NCBI GenBank assembly: GCA_023246815.1
Contig: JAHFHR010000023.1
Coordinates: forward strand, 1 to 10,429
Reading direction: 5' to 3'
From: a bacterium
Lineage (GTDB): Bacteria > Patescibacteriota > Patescibacteriia > Buchananbacterales > UBA6539
DNA: 10,429 nt
Part shown: positions 1-7,128 of the stretch, piece after piece
How positions within the stretch are numbered: position 1 is the first letter of the stretch
Layout: each line of letters begins with the position of its first letter
Made by a program: the position numbers and the translations under genes
The notes under the pieces: model-generated
The model's database searches: none
What the model saw: the letters and a program-made list of their open reading frames with translations, nothing else
What the model was told of the DNA's origin: nothing

Positions 1-404
1 TCGACTTGTCCGGCTAACTTTGCCATCACCAATCCCATCACTTTTCCCGTGTCCTGTGGGCCGCTGGCGCCACTATCACTGATCACCTGCGTAACCGCCG
101 CACGAATAATATCTTCTGACAACTCCGCAGGAAGGTACTTTTTAATGATTACGATTTCAGCCAGTTCTTTTTCGGCTAGCTCACTACGGCCACCCTGGAC
201 ATAGAGTGCTGCTGCCTCATTTCGTTTCTTAACTTCACTACGTAGCAGCTTCACTGCTATTTCCTCGGATACTGCCTGACGGTTGTTGGCAATCTCCGCA
301 TTAGTCAGTACTGTTTTGATACCGCGTAACGTCAAAACCGCCGCGGTATGCCTTGCTTTGAGCGCGGCGGTTAGATCACTATCAATCTGTTCAATAGTAT
401 TCAT
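1..404 (-). CDS. yqeY: GatB/YqeY domain protein, 3' end cut by window edge
   Basis: The 134 codons present match the GatB/YqeY family, a small helical domain also found at the C-terminus of the GatB subunit of the Glu/Asp-tRNA amidotransferase. The stand-alone role is not well defined, but a link to tRNA handling is usually assumed. Seen here: an N-terminal helix (1-18), LTLRGIK (24-30), the basic LLRSEVKKRNEAAALY block (53-68), KKYLPAELSE (88-97) and the family's GKVMGLVMAKL near the C-terminus (120-130). Family members are usually about 145-150 aa, so roughly 15 residues are missing beyond position 1. The ATG lies 6 nt after the rpsU stop, with no SD, so translation is probably coupled to rpsU. 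rpsU followed by yqeY is a widespread bacterial gene order. Confidence 0.93.
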   Translation of the reverse strand, partial: MNTIEQIDSDLTAALKARHTAAVLTLRGIKTVLTNAEIANNRQAVSEEIAVKLLRSEVKKRNEAAALYVQGGRSELAEKELAEIVIIKKYLPAELSEDIIRAAVTQVISDSGASGPQDTGKVMGLVMAKLAGQV

Positions 405-410
405 TGACAC

Positions 411-656
411 TTAACGATATGAAGGTCGAGATGGTCGCTCGTCTTTAAGCTTACCAATGCGCTTAAGATACTCTCGTTTTTCGGTCATCTCTATGCGCCG
501 GAGGGCATCCTTTTTCAGCTGCGTCCGATTTTTTTCTGACTCGTAAAATCGAATCTTTCTCGACTGTATCAGTCGTCCACTCTGCTGGAGCTTCTTGTGG
601 AAGCGTCGCAACAGGCTTTCAAATGTCTCACTTTTCTTGCGTTTTACTTCAGCCAC
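411..656 (-). CDS. rpsU: 30S ribosomal protein S21
   Basis: This 81-aa, strongly basic protein matches bacterial S21, a small-subunit protein placed near the 3' end of 16S rRNA and the mRNA start site. The family signature is visible as ESLLRRFHKKLQQSG (13-27), followed by a long Lys/Arg-rich helix (31-60). The C-terminal tail (about 65-81, ending KDERPSRPSYR) makes it longer than the common 57-71 aa forms. The start is GTG at 654-656, supported by AGGTGA at 664-669 with 7 nt spacing. It lies 123 bases behind hisS in the same direction, with candidate promoters in that gap, so it can probably be expressed apart from hisS. yqeY follows after 6 nt. Confidence 0.95.
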   Translation of the reverse strand: MAEVKRKKSETFESLLRRFHKKLQQSGRLIQSRKIRFYESEKNRTQLKKDALRRIEMTEKREYLKRIGKLKDERPSRPSYR

Positions 657-663
657 CTTGGTG

Positions 664-669
664 TCACCT
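664..669 (-). promoter_or_regulatory. Shine-Dalgarno site of rpsU
   Basis: AGGTGA on the minus strand matches part of the AAGGAGGTGA anti-SD complement and sits 7 nt upstream of the GTG start at 656, so it supports the non-ATG start. An AAAGGA lies a little further upstream but is too distant (14 nt) to be the main site. Confidence 0.6.
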
Positions 670-690
670 GTCCTTTCAGAATTAAAAAAT

Positions 691-719
691 TAGATAGTAC
701 AATTAATAAAAATTGTTAA
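691..719 (-). promoter_or_regulatory. Candidate proximal promoter of rpsU-yqeY
   Basis: A minus-strand -35 TTAACA (714-719, one mismatch to TTGACA) is 17 nt from TATCTA (691-696, weak -10). The surroundings are very A/T-rich. Transcription would begin near 684 and give a leader of about 28 nt that still contains the rpsU SD. The -35 falls within an inverted repeat at 714-730. A/T-rich DNA produces promoter look-alikes easily, so this stays tentative. Confidence 0.35.
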
Positions 720-730
720 TAAAATTAACA
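714..730. repeat. Inverted repeat upstream of rpsU, possible operator
   Basis: TGTTAAT and ATTAACA form a perfect 7-bp inverted repeat around a 3-bp AAA centre. It overlaps the -35 of the proximal rpsU promoter candidate and lies just downstream of the start point expected from the distal one. Position and symmetry fit a dimeric regulator site. In such A/T-rich sequence chance is also plausible. Confidence 0.35.
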
Positions 731-744
731 TTAAAACTGAATGT

Positions 745-773
745 ACGATACCACTTTAAACTGCTTTCGTCAA
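745..773 (-). promoter_or_regulatory. Candidate distal promoter of rpsU-yqeY
   Basis: A minus-strand -35 TTGACG (768-773, 5/6 match) is 17 nt from TATCGT (745-750, 4/6). It begins just past the hisS stop codon and predicts a start near 738, giving a leader of roughly 80 nt. The hexamers are better than those of the proximal candidate. It would let ribosomal protein S21 be made independently of the upstream cluster. Confidence 0.45.
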
Positions 774-779
774 CAATGG

Positions 780-2129
780 TTATACACCAGCTGTCGGCTT
801 GAACAGTTTCTTCTTCAAGGCCGAAACGGTCTTGTTAAAATCAATGACTTCTTGAACCCCGCTTTCCATGTCGCGAATCAAGATAGTGCCGTCCATAACC
901 TCTTTTTGCCCCAGAATGAGCGCATACTGAGCACCAAGTTTATTGGCCAGCTCAAGTTGCGTTTTAAGACTGTCTTTAGCAAAATTTTCAGCAACATTGA
1001 TATTGACCTGACGAAGCTGTTCAAACAGTAACAGCGCTTTGATCTTGGCCTGATCGCCAATCTGCGCCAAAAATACCTGCGGCGCATCATCGCGTGGAAT
1101 GGCGACTTCCTGGTTACGCAATTGAGTAATAATACGCTCAACGCCAAATGCCACCCCCACGCCCGGAGTCGGCCGACCGCCAAGCATTTCAATCAGTCCA
1201 TTGTAACGACCGCCACCACACAGAGCGCTTTGCGCGGTCTCTTTTTCTACCTGCGGCCAAATTTCAAACACCGTGTCCGTGTAATAATCAAGTCCGCGCA
1301 CCAGATATGGATTCAGCACGTACTCGATGTGAAGTTCGTCAAGATACCCGACCACTTTCATGAAATGCTCTTTTGACTTGTCATCTAAATAATCAATAAT
1401 CTGCGGCGCGTCTTTATTGACCAACTGCACCGCCGGATCTTTAGAATCTAAAATGCGCAACGGATTTTTGGTAATACGGCCGCGAGCTTCTTCTGGCAGC
1501 ATTTTGCGTTTGGTACGATAATAGGCAACCAACTCTTTAATATACTCCTTGCGACTCTCCGGCGTACCAATACTGTTGACTTGAATAGAAACGTCAGGTA
1601 ACCCAACCTGTCGGAAAAAATTGCTGGCGACGGCAATAATCTGCGCATCAATCACCGGACTGTCATCGCCGATGATCTCAAAACCAAACTGATGAAACTG
1701 GCGATGACGACCTGACTGTGGCCGTTCACGACGAAACATCGGACCAAAGTAAAACAGTTTTACCGGTTGCGGCATATTCATCATGCCGTGGTTGATGTAG
1801 GCGCGCGCCACTGAAGCCGTCGCCTCGGGCCGCAGTACTACCAAGCCCTGACCTTGATCAACAAAACTAAACAGCTCTTTTTCAATAATATCCGTGCCCT
1901 TGCCAACCGTACGAATAAACAAATTGGCCTCTTCAAGAATTGGCGGATCAATGCGAAAAAACCCGTAGCCTTTGTAAAAACTCTCCGCTGTCTTTCTGAC
2001 AAACTCCCAATAGTGCTGGTCAGCGGGCAAAATATCTTTAAAGCCACGCAGCAGTTGTGCGGCCTTTCCTTTTTTATTACCTGGCTTGACTATCTCCTCC
2101 TGCTCAATGTCTTCTGGTTTTTTAAACAT
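780..2129 (-). CDS. hisS: Histidine--tRNA ligase (class II)
   Basis: This 449-aa cytoplasmic histidyl-tRNA synthetase activates histidine with ATP and loads tRNA-His. Class II landmarks are clear: LLRGFKDILP at the catalytic-domain start (26-35), motif 2 with FRRERPQSGRHRQFHQFG (132-149), the HisRS-specific LVRGLDYYTDTVFEI (276-290), GGGRYNGL (305-312), and motif 3 GVGVAFGVERI (323-333). The anticodon-binding domain spans about 350-445. The catalytic domain starts some 25 residues later than in typical HisRS, leaving a charged Lys/Glu-rich N-terminal extension. The ATG at 2127-2129 has no SD and lies 16 nt after the lepB stop. A strong AGGAGG (2096-2101) sits inside the extension, but no ATG, GTG or TTG follows it at usable spacing, so the upstream ATG is kept. 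Confidence 0.96.
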   Translation of the reverse strand: MFKKPEDIEQEEIVKPGNKKGKAAQLLRGFKDILPADQHYWEFVRKTAESFYKGYGFFRIDPPILEEANLFIRTVGKGTDIIEKELFSFVDQGQGLVVLRPEATASVARAYINHGMMNMPQPVKLFYFGPMFRRERPQSGRHRQFHQFGFEIIGDDSPVIDAQIIAVASNFFRQVGLPDVSIQVNSIGTPESRKEYIKELVAYYRTKRKMLPEEARGRITKNPLRILDSKDPAVQLVNKDAPQIIDYLDDKSKEHFMKVVGYLDELHIEYVLNPYLVRGLDYYTDTVFEIWPQVEKETAQSALCGGGRYNGLIEMLGGRPTPGVGVAFGVERIITQLRNQEVAIPRDDAPQVFLAQIGDQAKIKALLLFEQLRQVNINVAENFAKDSLKTQLELANKLGAQYALILGQKEVMDGTILIRDMESGVQEVIDFNKTVSALKKKLFKPTAGV

Positions 2130-2145
2130 ACGGTAATATAGATAA

Positions 2146-2757
2146 TCAAAAATTATACCCCTTCGGTCCGGTTACCAGGCCGACTCGATCAAGCGGCCAA
2201 CCACGCAGCAGTGTTTTACCAACAATCAAGCTACGATCAACTGGTCCAAAAACCCGTGAATCAAGGCTGGCAACACGATTATCCCCCAACAGATAATATT
2301 GGTCGGAACCAAGTGTCACTTCAATCTCACCATGCGTAACAATACCCTGGGCAAGGTAGATCTCATCAAGCACTACCCCCTCAGGATGCGCATCATTGCT
2401 CACCCGAATTTCACCACCACTGATATGCACCGTTTCGCCCGGTAAACCAATCACCCGCTTGATAAAATGCTGACGGGTATCAAGCGGATACCGAAACACT
2501 ACCGGATCACCCCGCTGGGGTTCCTCAAAATGATAGCTGATTTCATTGATAATAAGATACTCATGATCAAAAAAGGTCGGCTCCATTGATGCCCCTTTGA
2601 CATAAAACGGTTTGATCAAATAGTACCGAACGGGAATGATGATCGCCAATGAGATCACCACTACTTTAAAAAGTTCCCAACCAAAAACCAGAATTTTTTG
2701 ACCAACACTGGTATCATCCTGTAGGTGCGCGGGCATTTTTTTATTGCTGAAAATCAT
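2146..2757 (-). CDS. lepB: Signal peptidase I
   Basis: This 203-aa membrane-anchored serine protease of family S26 cleaves signal peptides from exported proteins at the outer face of the cytoplasmic membrane. One hydrophobic segment (about 30-49) is followed directly by the catalytic box GASMEPT with nucleophile Ser57. The general base is Lys100 in FIKRVIGLPGE (98-108). Box E reads GDNRVASLDSR (158-168), close to the usual GDNR-S-DSR, followed by FGPV. The length is typical of short Gram-positive-type enzymes. Its ATG overlaps the stop of the upstream phosphodiesterase gene as ATGA (2754-2757), without an SD, which indicates translational coupling. hisS begins 16 nt downstream. Confidence 0.96.
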   Translation of the reverse strand: MIFSNKKMPAHLQDDTSVGQKILVFGWELFKVVVISLAIIIPVRYYLIKPFYVKGASMEPTFFDHEYLIINEISYHFEEPQRGDPVVFRYPLDTRQHFIKRVIGLPGETVHISGGEIRVSNDAHPEGVVLDEIYLAQGIVTHGEIEVTLGSDQYYLLGDNRVASLDSRVFGPVDRSLIVGKTLLRGWPLDRVGLVTGPKGYNF

Positions 2758-3479
2758 AACCGGTCAGGGTAGTTTGAAATAATAGCATCAATACCAAGCT
2801 TTTTCAAATAATCAATCTTGCGCTGGCTATTCACGGTCCAGGCACACACTTTAATACCGCGACGCTTAAACTGGTCAACTCTTTTTCGTGATAATAAGCG
2901 ATGGTTAATACTCAGATAGTCGGCATGGGCATGGCGTACCACTGCGGCAATATAGTACTGCGTAATGGGCAAAAAGAGTACTGCCAGAAAATCCATCACC
3001 AGCCAAAAATTTGAGGCGTTGGCTGATCTAAAAATGAGCGCGGTGGTGACAGAAGGTTCAAGTACCGCCACTCTGCGTAATTCACTTGGATGGACTGATG
3101 AAATCATTACTTGACGTAGATCAACCTTACAGTGACGCAACGTCTGCACCACAATCTGAGCGGAGCCTGATACTTTCAAGTCAATATTGAGTCCCACCTT
3201 ACTATCTACCGCGGCAAGTACCTCCGCCAGCGTTGGGATAGTTTCAATATCTTGGATGATCACGCGCTTCACCTGTTCAAGCGTTAGACGATTGATACGG
3301 TGATACTCTTTATTGATGCGACGCAATGTCCGATCATGAATCACCACCGGGTACTGATCTCGAGTGATGCGCACATCAAGTTCAACCATGTCCACGTCAA
3401 ACTCAAGTGCCTTTTTAAATGAGGTCAACGTATTTTCCGGTGCGTACGCTTTCGCTCCACGATGTGCAATTTTGAGCAT
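2754..3479 (-). CDS. Glycerophosphodiester phosphodiesterase (GDPD) family protein
   Basis: The 241-aa product matches the GDPD/UgpQ-type TIM barrel, which hydrolyses glycerophosphodiesters to glycerol-3-phosphate and an alcohol in a metal-dependent way. Family residues are in place: His6-Arg7 (AHRG), Glu15-Asn16-Thr17, the metal ligands Glu33 and Asp35 (VELDVR), catalytic His48-Asp49, Asp100/Lys102 (NIDLK), and AWTVN (213-217). No signal peptide is seen, so it is probably cytoplasmic. A hydrophobic stretch at about 158-181 may pack on a membrane but lies within the fold. A TTG at 3485 is in frame, but AAGGA at 3487-3491 stands 7 nt before ATG 3479 and would be too close to the TTG, so ATG was chosen. 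It heads the minus-strand cluster. Exact substrate is unknown. Confidence 0.9.
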   Translation of the reverse strand: MLKIAHRGAKAYAPENTLTSFKKALEFDVDMVELDVRITRDQYPVVIHDRTLRRINKEYHRINRLTLEQVKRVIIQDIETIPTLAEVLAAVDSKVGLNIDLKVSGSAQIVVQTLRHCKVDLRQVMISSVHPSELRRVAVLEPSVTTALIFRSANASNFWLVMDFLAVLFLPITQYYIAAVVRHAHADYLSINHRLLSRKRVDQFKRRGIKVCAWTVNSQRKIDYLKKLGIDAIISNYPDRL

Positions 3480-3486
3480 TCCCAAT

Positions 3487-3491
3487 TCCTT
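3487..3491 (-). promoter_or_regulatory. Shine-Dalgarno site deciding the GDPD gene start
   Basis: AAGGA on the minus strand is 7 nt upstream of ATG 3479 and almost touches the in-frame TTG at 3483-3485. The spacing therefore selects the ATG. Confidence 0.7.
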
Positions 3492-3514
3492 ACGGTTACG
3501 CGTAAAACGAAATC

Positions 3515-3543
3515 AGCATAGCATGAAGCAGCCGGTCTGTAAA
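3515..3543 (-). promoter_or_regulatory. Promoter of the GDPD-lepB-hisS cluster
   Basis: A minus-strand -35 TTTACA (3538-3543, 5/6) is 17 nt from TATGCT (3515-3520, 4/6), and a TGn immediately before the -10 makes it an extended -10 promoter. The predicted start near 3508 leaves a leader of about 29 nt carrying the SD. It faces the LCP gene promoter, about 30 bp away. Confidence 0.65.
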
Positions 3544-3552
3544 GCCAAAACG

Positions 3553-3581
3553 TTGCGCAATCACGATGTTTATGGCACAAT
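3553..3581 (+). promoter_or_regulatory. Candidate promoter of the LCP-der-pth group
   Basis: TTGCGC (3553-3558, weak -35) is 17 nt from CACAAT (3576-3581, 4/6), with TGG just before the -10 acting as an extended -10 element. The predicted start near 3588 is only about 6 nt before the ATG at 3594, so the mRNA would be almost leaderless, in line with the missing SD. Confidence 0.5.
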
Positions 3582-3593
3582 AAGTGTACCAAA

Positions 3594-5018
3594 ATGGTTA
3601 TGCCAAAGCCTCATCTTGATTTTCTGAGCGAGGAAGACAAAGTCATCAAACCTCAGCGTAAGAAGCTAAAATCTATCAGCAAAACAATGGTCTATGTGCT
3701 GATAGTTTTTGTTATCTTGTTGATGTTCTTTGGAATGGGCGTCATTTCTTCAGGAGAAAACTTATCAAAGACGTTTGGCAACACCAACCTCTGGGGTCAA
3801 ATCAAGCATCTGATTACCAGTTCAGATAAAGAGTTGGACGGAGAAGACGATGACCGTATCAACATTCTGTTGTTGGGTATGGGCGGACTGGATCACGATG
3901 GACCATTCCTCACTGATACGATTATGATTGCCAGCATCAGGCCTTCAGATAAACGAGTGGCGCTGATTTCCATTCCACGCGATCTTTCAGTGAATATCCC
4001 CGGCCATGGTTGGCGCAAAATCAACAACGCCAATGCCTTTGGTGAAGCAGAGCGCCCCGGTCAGGGTGGTGAGCTGGCAAAAACTGTCATCAGTCAAACC
4101 TTTAATATCCCCATCCACTACTACTTCCGAATTGATTTTGCCGGGTTTCAACAAATGATTGATGATCTTGGTGGCATTACGGTGCAGGTTGAAAATGACC
4201 TCAATGATCCCTTCTATCCCATTAAAGGTCAAGAGACCGCCACGACCTCGGAGCGCTATGAGCACTTAGTGATTGAACAAGGCAGGCACCACATGGATGG
4301 AGACCTAGCGCTTAAATTTGTTCGGTCGCGTCAGGCCTCCGGTGTTGAGGGGTCTGACTTTGCCCGCAGCCGCCGTCAGCAGCTGGTACTACAGGCCGTT
4401 CGTGATAAAGCGTTGTCATTTAGCACGCTGATCAACCCACTGCGCATCAGCAATGTCATGGACACCCTATCGGAACACATTGCCACCAACTTTGAAGTGT
4501 GGGAGATCATTAAACTGGCCAATATCGGTCGTGATATCAGTGAAGATGACATAACGCGATTGGTGTTTGATGACAGTCCTGATGGTTTCTTGCGTCCACT
4601 GGTCACCGAAGAAGGCGCCTTCATCCTCACTCCCAAATCCGGCAATTTCTCGGAGATGCAACTGGCGATGCAGTACATCTTTGAACCAGAAAAACTTGAG
4701 TCGGCAAAACCAAAATTGATAGAGATTCAAAACGGAACCAAAGTGAGCGGCTTGGCCTTTAACGCCTCACAGTACCTACTCAGTCTTGGTTACCAAATCA
4801 CGCGGATTAAGAATGCTCCGACGCAAGATTATCAAAAAACGGTAGTATATGATTTAGTGTCTGACGAAACCGATCAGACCGCCGAAACTATTGCGGAGCT
4901 ATTCAAAGCCGATATCGCGCCAACCATCCCTGATTGGATACATGCCACGACAACCGTTGCCGTCGCTGCCACCACCGACGTGCTGGTTATTTTAGGACAA
5001 GACAGAACTGATCTATGA
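3594..5018 (+). CDS. LCP (LytR-CpsA-Psr) family protein with LytR C-terminal domain
   Basis: This 474-aa membrane protein of the LCP family is expected to act outside the membrane, transferring lipid-linked glycopolymers to the cell wall. Order: a short basic cytoplasmic N-terminus (1-30), one membrane helix (about 32-52), the LCP domain (about 87-275) and a LytR_C domain (about 373-470, KLIEIQNGTKVSGLA). LCP residues visible are Asp108 in TDTI, ISIPRDLSV (126-133) with Arg129/Asp130, the KINNANAFG segment (142-150), the LGGITV strand (192-197) and VRSRQ...RSRRQQ (243-263), which supplies phosphate-binding arginines. The start is ATG 3594; a second ATG at 3600 is possible and neither has an SD. 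The stop overlaps the der start as ATGA. The exact polymer transferred cannot be read from the sequence. Confidence 0.93.
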   Translation: MVMPKPHLDFLSEEDKVIKPQRKKLKSISKTMVYVLIVFVILLMFFGMGVISSGENLSKTFGNTNLWGQIKHLITSSDKELDGEDDDRINILLLGMGGLDHDGPFLTDTIMIASIRPSDKRVALISIPRDLSVNIPGHGWRKINNANAFGEAERPGQGGELAKTVISQTFNIPIHYYFRIDFAGFQQMIDDLGGITVQVENDLNDPFYPIKGQETATTSERYEHLVIEQGRHHMDGDLALKFVRSRQASGVEGSDFARSRRQQLVLQAVRDKALSFSTLINPLRISNVMDTLSEHIATNFEVWEIIKLANIGRDISEDDITRLVFDDSPDGFLRPLVTEEGAFILTPKSGNFSEMQLAMQYIFEPEKLESAKPKLIEIQNGTKVSGLAFNASQYLLSLGYQITRIKNAPTQDYQKTVVYDLVSDETDQTAETIAELFKADIAPTIPDWIHATTTVAVAATTDVLVILGQDRTDL

Positions 5019-6406
5019 GCAAATTAGTCTCCGTAGTACTGGTCGGACGAATCAACGTGGGTAAATCCTCGTTGTTTAACCGTCTGACCGAAACCATGGG
5101 TGCGATTACTTCAAGTATCGCAGGTACCACGCGCGACTATAATCTTGGTACGGTAGCCTGGCGTAAACGTCTATTTGAAGTGGTTGATACCGGCGGTGTA
5201 AATATTGATGTGCTGAAAGGCAGCATCCAATCACTACTCCAGGGAACGGTAAATAAAAAAGCCGCGGCAACAAGTATTATTGATGCTGGAATCGTTGAGC
5301 AAACTCGCCTTGCCATTGAACGTGCGCAAGTGGTGGTGATGATCGTTGATGGTCAAGTTGGCTTACTCCCCGAAGACAGAGAACTGGCGATGGTGCTTAA
5401 AAAATTAAAAAAGCCGGTGATGCTGGTGGCAAATAAAATTGACAACCGACGCCATGAACATCAGCTCAGTGAATTTTTTTCTCTAGGATTGGGAACGCCG
5501 TATCCACTTTCAGCGGCCAATGGCAGCGGCGTTGGAGACTTTTTGGATGAGCTGGTGCGCCTCATTACCTGGCCGCGCGGCCGCCCCAAACTGAACGTGG
5601 ATACTGATGCCATCAAAGTGGCACTGATCGGCAAACCAAATACCGGTAAATCATCACTGGTCAATAAAATCGTTGGCGAAAAACGAGTTATTGTTTCTCC
5701 CATTCCGCACACCACCCGCGATCCGCAAGATACCAATCTGGTGTACAAAAAAAGAACGATTACCCTGATTGACACTGCTGGACTGCGAAAAAAAGCCAGG
5801 GTGGTGCCGGGTATTGAACGGGTTTCGGTTAAAAAAAGTTTAGATCGAGCAAAAACGGCGGATGTGGTCTTATTTATCACCGACTCCAGTGAACCACTGG
5901 CCAAACAAGATGCTACCTTGGCCGGACTCCTGCGGGATATTGGCGCCGGTATGGTGATCGTCTCAAATAAATGGGACCTGGTACCGGATAAGGACACCAC
6001 CACGGACAAAGCAGTCCGTACCGCCTACCAACAGCACTTGCCGTTTGCACGATTTGTGCCAGTCGTGTTTACCTCTGCAACAACTGGCAAAAATATTGAT
6101 ACACTGCTTGACGCAGTACTGGCGGTACACCATGAAAGAACGAAGCAAGTTGACCCGAAGCTGCTTGAACAAGCGTTTGAGGTTATGATTAAAAGACAAC
6201 GACCAACTGCCGCCAAGGGACTCCGACACCCACACCTCTACGGCATCAGCCAAGTGCGAGTGGCTCCTCCAGTCTTTGCGATCACGGTGAATAAAGATGA
6301 TATTCTGCAACAAGCCTATTTACGCTATATTGAAAATAAAATCCGTGAACGATTTGGTTTTGAGGGAGTACCGATGAAAGTCATCACTAGAGAAATCAAG
6401 CAGTAA
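5015..6406 (+). CDS. der: Ribosome-assembly GTPase Der (EngA)
   Basis: Der has two tandem GTPase domains plus a KH-like domain and is needed for 50S subunit maturation. First domain: P-loop GRINVGKS (11-18), TTRD (38-41), DTGG (58-61), NKID (140-143). Second domain: P-loop GKPNTGKS (206-213), TTRD (233-236), DTAG (253-256), NKWD (318-321). The C-terminal KH-like domain covers about 378-463. At 463 aa it falls within the family range. Two oddities are Ile in place of the usual Pro in the first P-loop and a stretch of about 20 extra residues after the first DTGG (about 62-92). The start codon overlaps the LCP stop (ATGA, 5015-5018) without an SD, so translation is probably coupled. pth follows after 8 nt. 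Confidence 0.97.
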   Translation: MSKLVSVVLVGRINVGKSSLFNRLTETMGAITSSIAGTTRDYNLGTVAWRKRLFEVVDTGGVNIDVLKGSIQSLLQGTVNKKAAATSIIDAGIVEQTRLAIERAQVVVMIVDGQVGLLPEDRELAMVLKKLKKPVMLVANKIDNRRHEHQLSEFFSLGLGTPYPLSAANGSGVGDFLDELVRLITWPRGRPKLNVDTDAIKVALIGKPNTGKSSLVNKIVGEKRVIVSPIPHTTRDPQDTNLVYKKRTITLIDTAGLRKKARVVPGIERVSVKKSLDRAKTADVVLFITDSSEPLAKQDATLAGLLRDIGAGMVIVSNKWDLVPDKDTTTDKAVRTAYQQHLPFARFVPVVFTSATTGKNIDTLLDAVLAVHHERTKQVDPKLLEQAFEVMIKRQRPTAAKGLRHPHLYGISQVRVAPPVFAITVNKDDILQQAYLRYIENKIRERFGFEGVPMKVITREIKQ

Positions 6407-6414
6407 CCATACAG

Positions 6415-6981
6415 ATGAAATTGATTATTGGCCTTGGCAACCCAGGAAAAAAATATGAGACGACTTGGCACAACGTCGGATTTTTAGCCATTGACGCACT
6501 GGCCAAGAGTCTTGGCGCGCAGTTCACCGAAGACCGGCGCTTTACGGCGCTAGTTACCGAAGGGATGATTGGCAGACAAAAAGTAATCTTAGCAAAACCA
6601 CTGACGTTCATGAACAACGCTGGACAAACGGTCCAGGCACTCGCCCACTTTTACCGCGTGCCACCCGAAAACATCATCGTTATACATGATGAGTTTGACC
6701 TACCACTAGGTAGCATCAGAATCTCAACGGGCAGCTCAAGCGCCGGACACAATGGTGTTAAATCAATCATTGCTCATCTCAACAGTAAAGCCTTTGTCCG
6801 ATTGCGCATTGGTATTAAACCAAAAAAAGCGCCCAGTACCCCGACTGATCGCTATGTCTTGAAAAAAATTGGCCTTGGCGCTACACTAACAGTCAAGAAA
6901 ATCATCAAAGAACAGGTGGTGCCAGCGGTCAACGTTATTATTGAAGGCAACGTTGAGCAGGCAATGAACGGGTTTAATTAA
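6415..6981 (+). CDS. pth: Peptidyl-tRNA hydrolase
   Basis: This 188-aa cytoplasmic enzyme cleaves the ester bond of peptidyl-tRNAs that drop off ribosomes, recycling tRNA. The family's residues are all present, shifted by one from the E. coli numbering: Asn9 in GLGNPG (6-11), catalytic His19 in TWHNVG, Asn67 in KPLTFMNNAG (61-70), Asp92 in HDEFDLPLG (91-99), and Asn113 in GHNG (111-114). Length is normal. It starts 8 nt after der with no SD, so it is likely read from the same mRNA. A weak terminator follows the stop at 6998-7023. Confidence 0.97.
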   Translation: MKLIIGLGNPGKKYETTWHNVGFLAIDALAKSLGAQFTEDRRFTALVTEGMIGRQKVILAKPLTFMNNAGQTVQALAHFYRVPPENIIVIHDEFDLPLGSIRISTGSSSAGHNGVKSIIAHLNSKAFVRLRIGIKPKKAPSTPTDRYVLKKIGLGATLTVKKIIKEQVVPAVNVIIEGNVEQAMNGFN

Positions 6982-6997
6982 TAAAAGTTTCAATAAC

Positions 6998-7023
6998 AAA
7001 GCGCACGATGATGGGCTTTTTTT
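6998..7023 (+). terminator. Weak candidate terminator after pth
   Basis: AAAGC (6998-7002) and GCTTT (7015-7019) can form a 5-bp stem around a 12-nt loop, running into seven T residues (7017-7023). The stem is short and the loop large, so efficiency is doubtful, but location and U-tract fit the end of the LCP-der-pth unit. Confidence 0.4.
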
Positions 7024-7044
7024 AATTATTAATAATTAAAAAAA
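7017..7044. repeat. 28-bp perfect A/T palindrome between convergent transcripts
   Basis: Seven T residues, AATTATT, AATAATT and seven A residues form a perfect palindrome without a spacer. On the plus strand its T-run is the U-tract of the pth terminator. On the minus strand its other T-run is the U-tract of the structured RNA. It therefore looks like a shared, two-way termination element. Confidence 0.75.
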
Positions 7045-7049
7045 CAGCT
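7038..7049 (-). terminator. Terminator-like 3' end of the structured RNA
   Basis: The 3' arm AGCTGTTT (minus strand, 7049-7042) pairs with AAACGGCT (7180-7173), including one G-U, and continues into T residues to 7038. This gives an intrinsic-terminator arrangement in which the whole folded RNA forms the stem. Confidence 0.5.
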
Positions 7050-7128
7050 GCCCGAGCCCTGCTACCAGCGCAAGGTGCATACCTGACAAGCAGGACGCAC
7101 CTTGGCTTAGTGGCTAACAACCACATCA

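Noticed and set aside
2934..3008. Hydrophobic stretch in the phosphodiesterase as a membrane helix
   Set aside because: It lies between the catalytic half and the conserved AWTVN strand of the barrel, so it is more likely part of the fold.
2754..5018. Possible recoding of TGA as glycine or tryptophan, known in some reduced bacteria
   Set aside because: The phosphodiesterase and LCP genes both end at TGA exactly in ATGA overlaps with the next start, as true stops do.
5461..6009. Long 182-codon open frame antisense to der
   Set aside because: It lies wholly within a certain gene and its translation resembles no protein; it is a shadow of codon bias.
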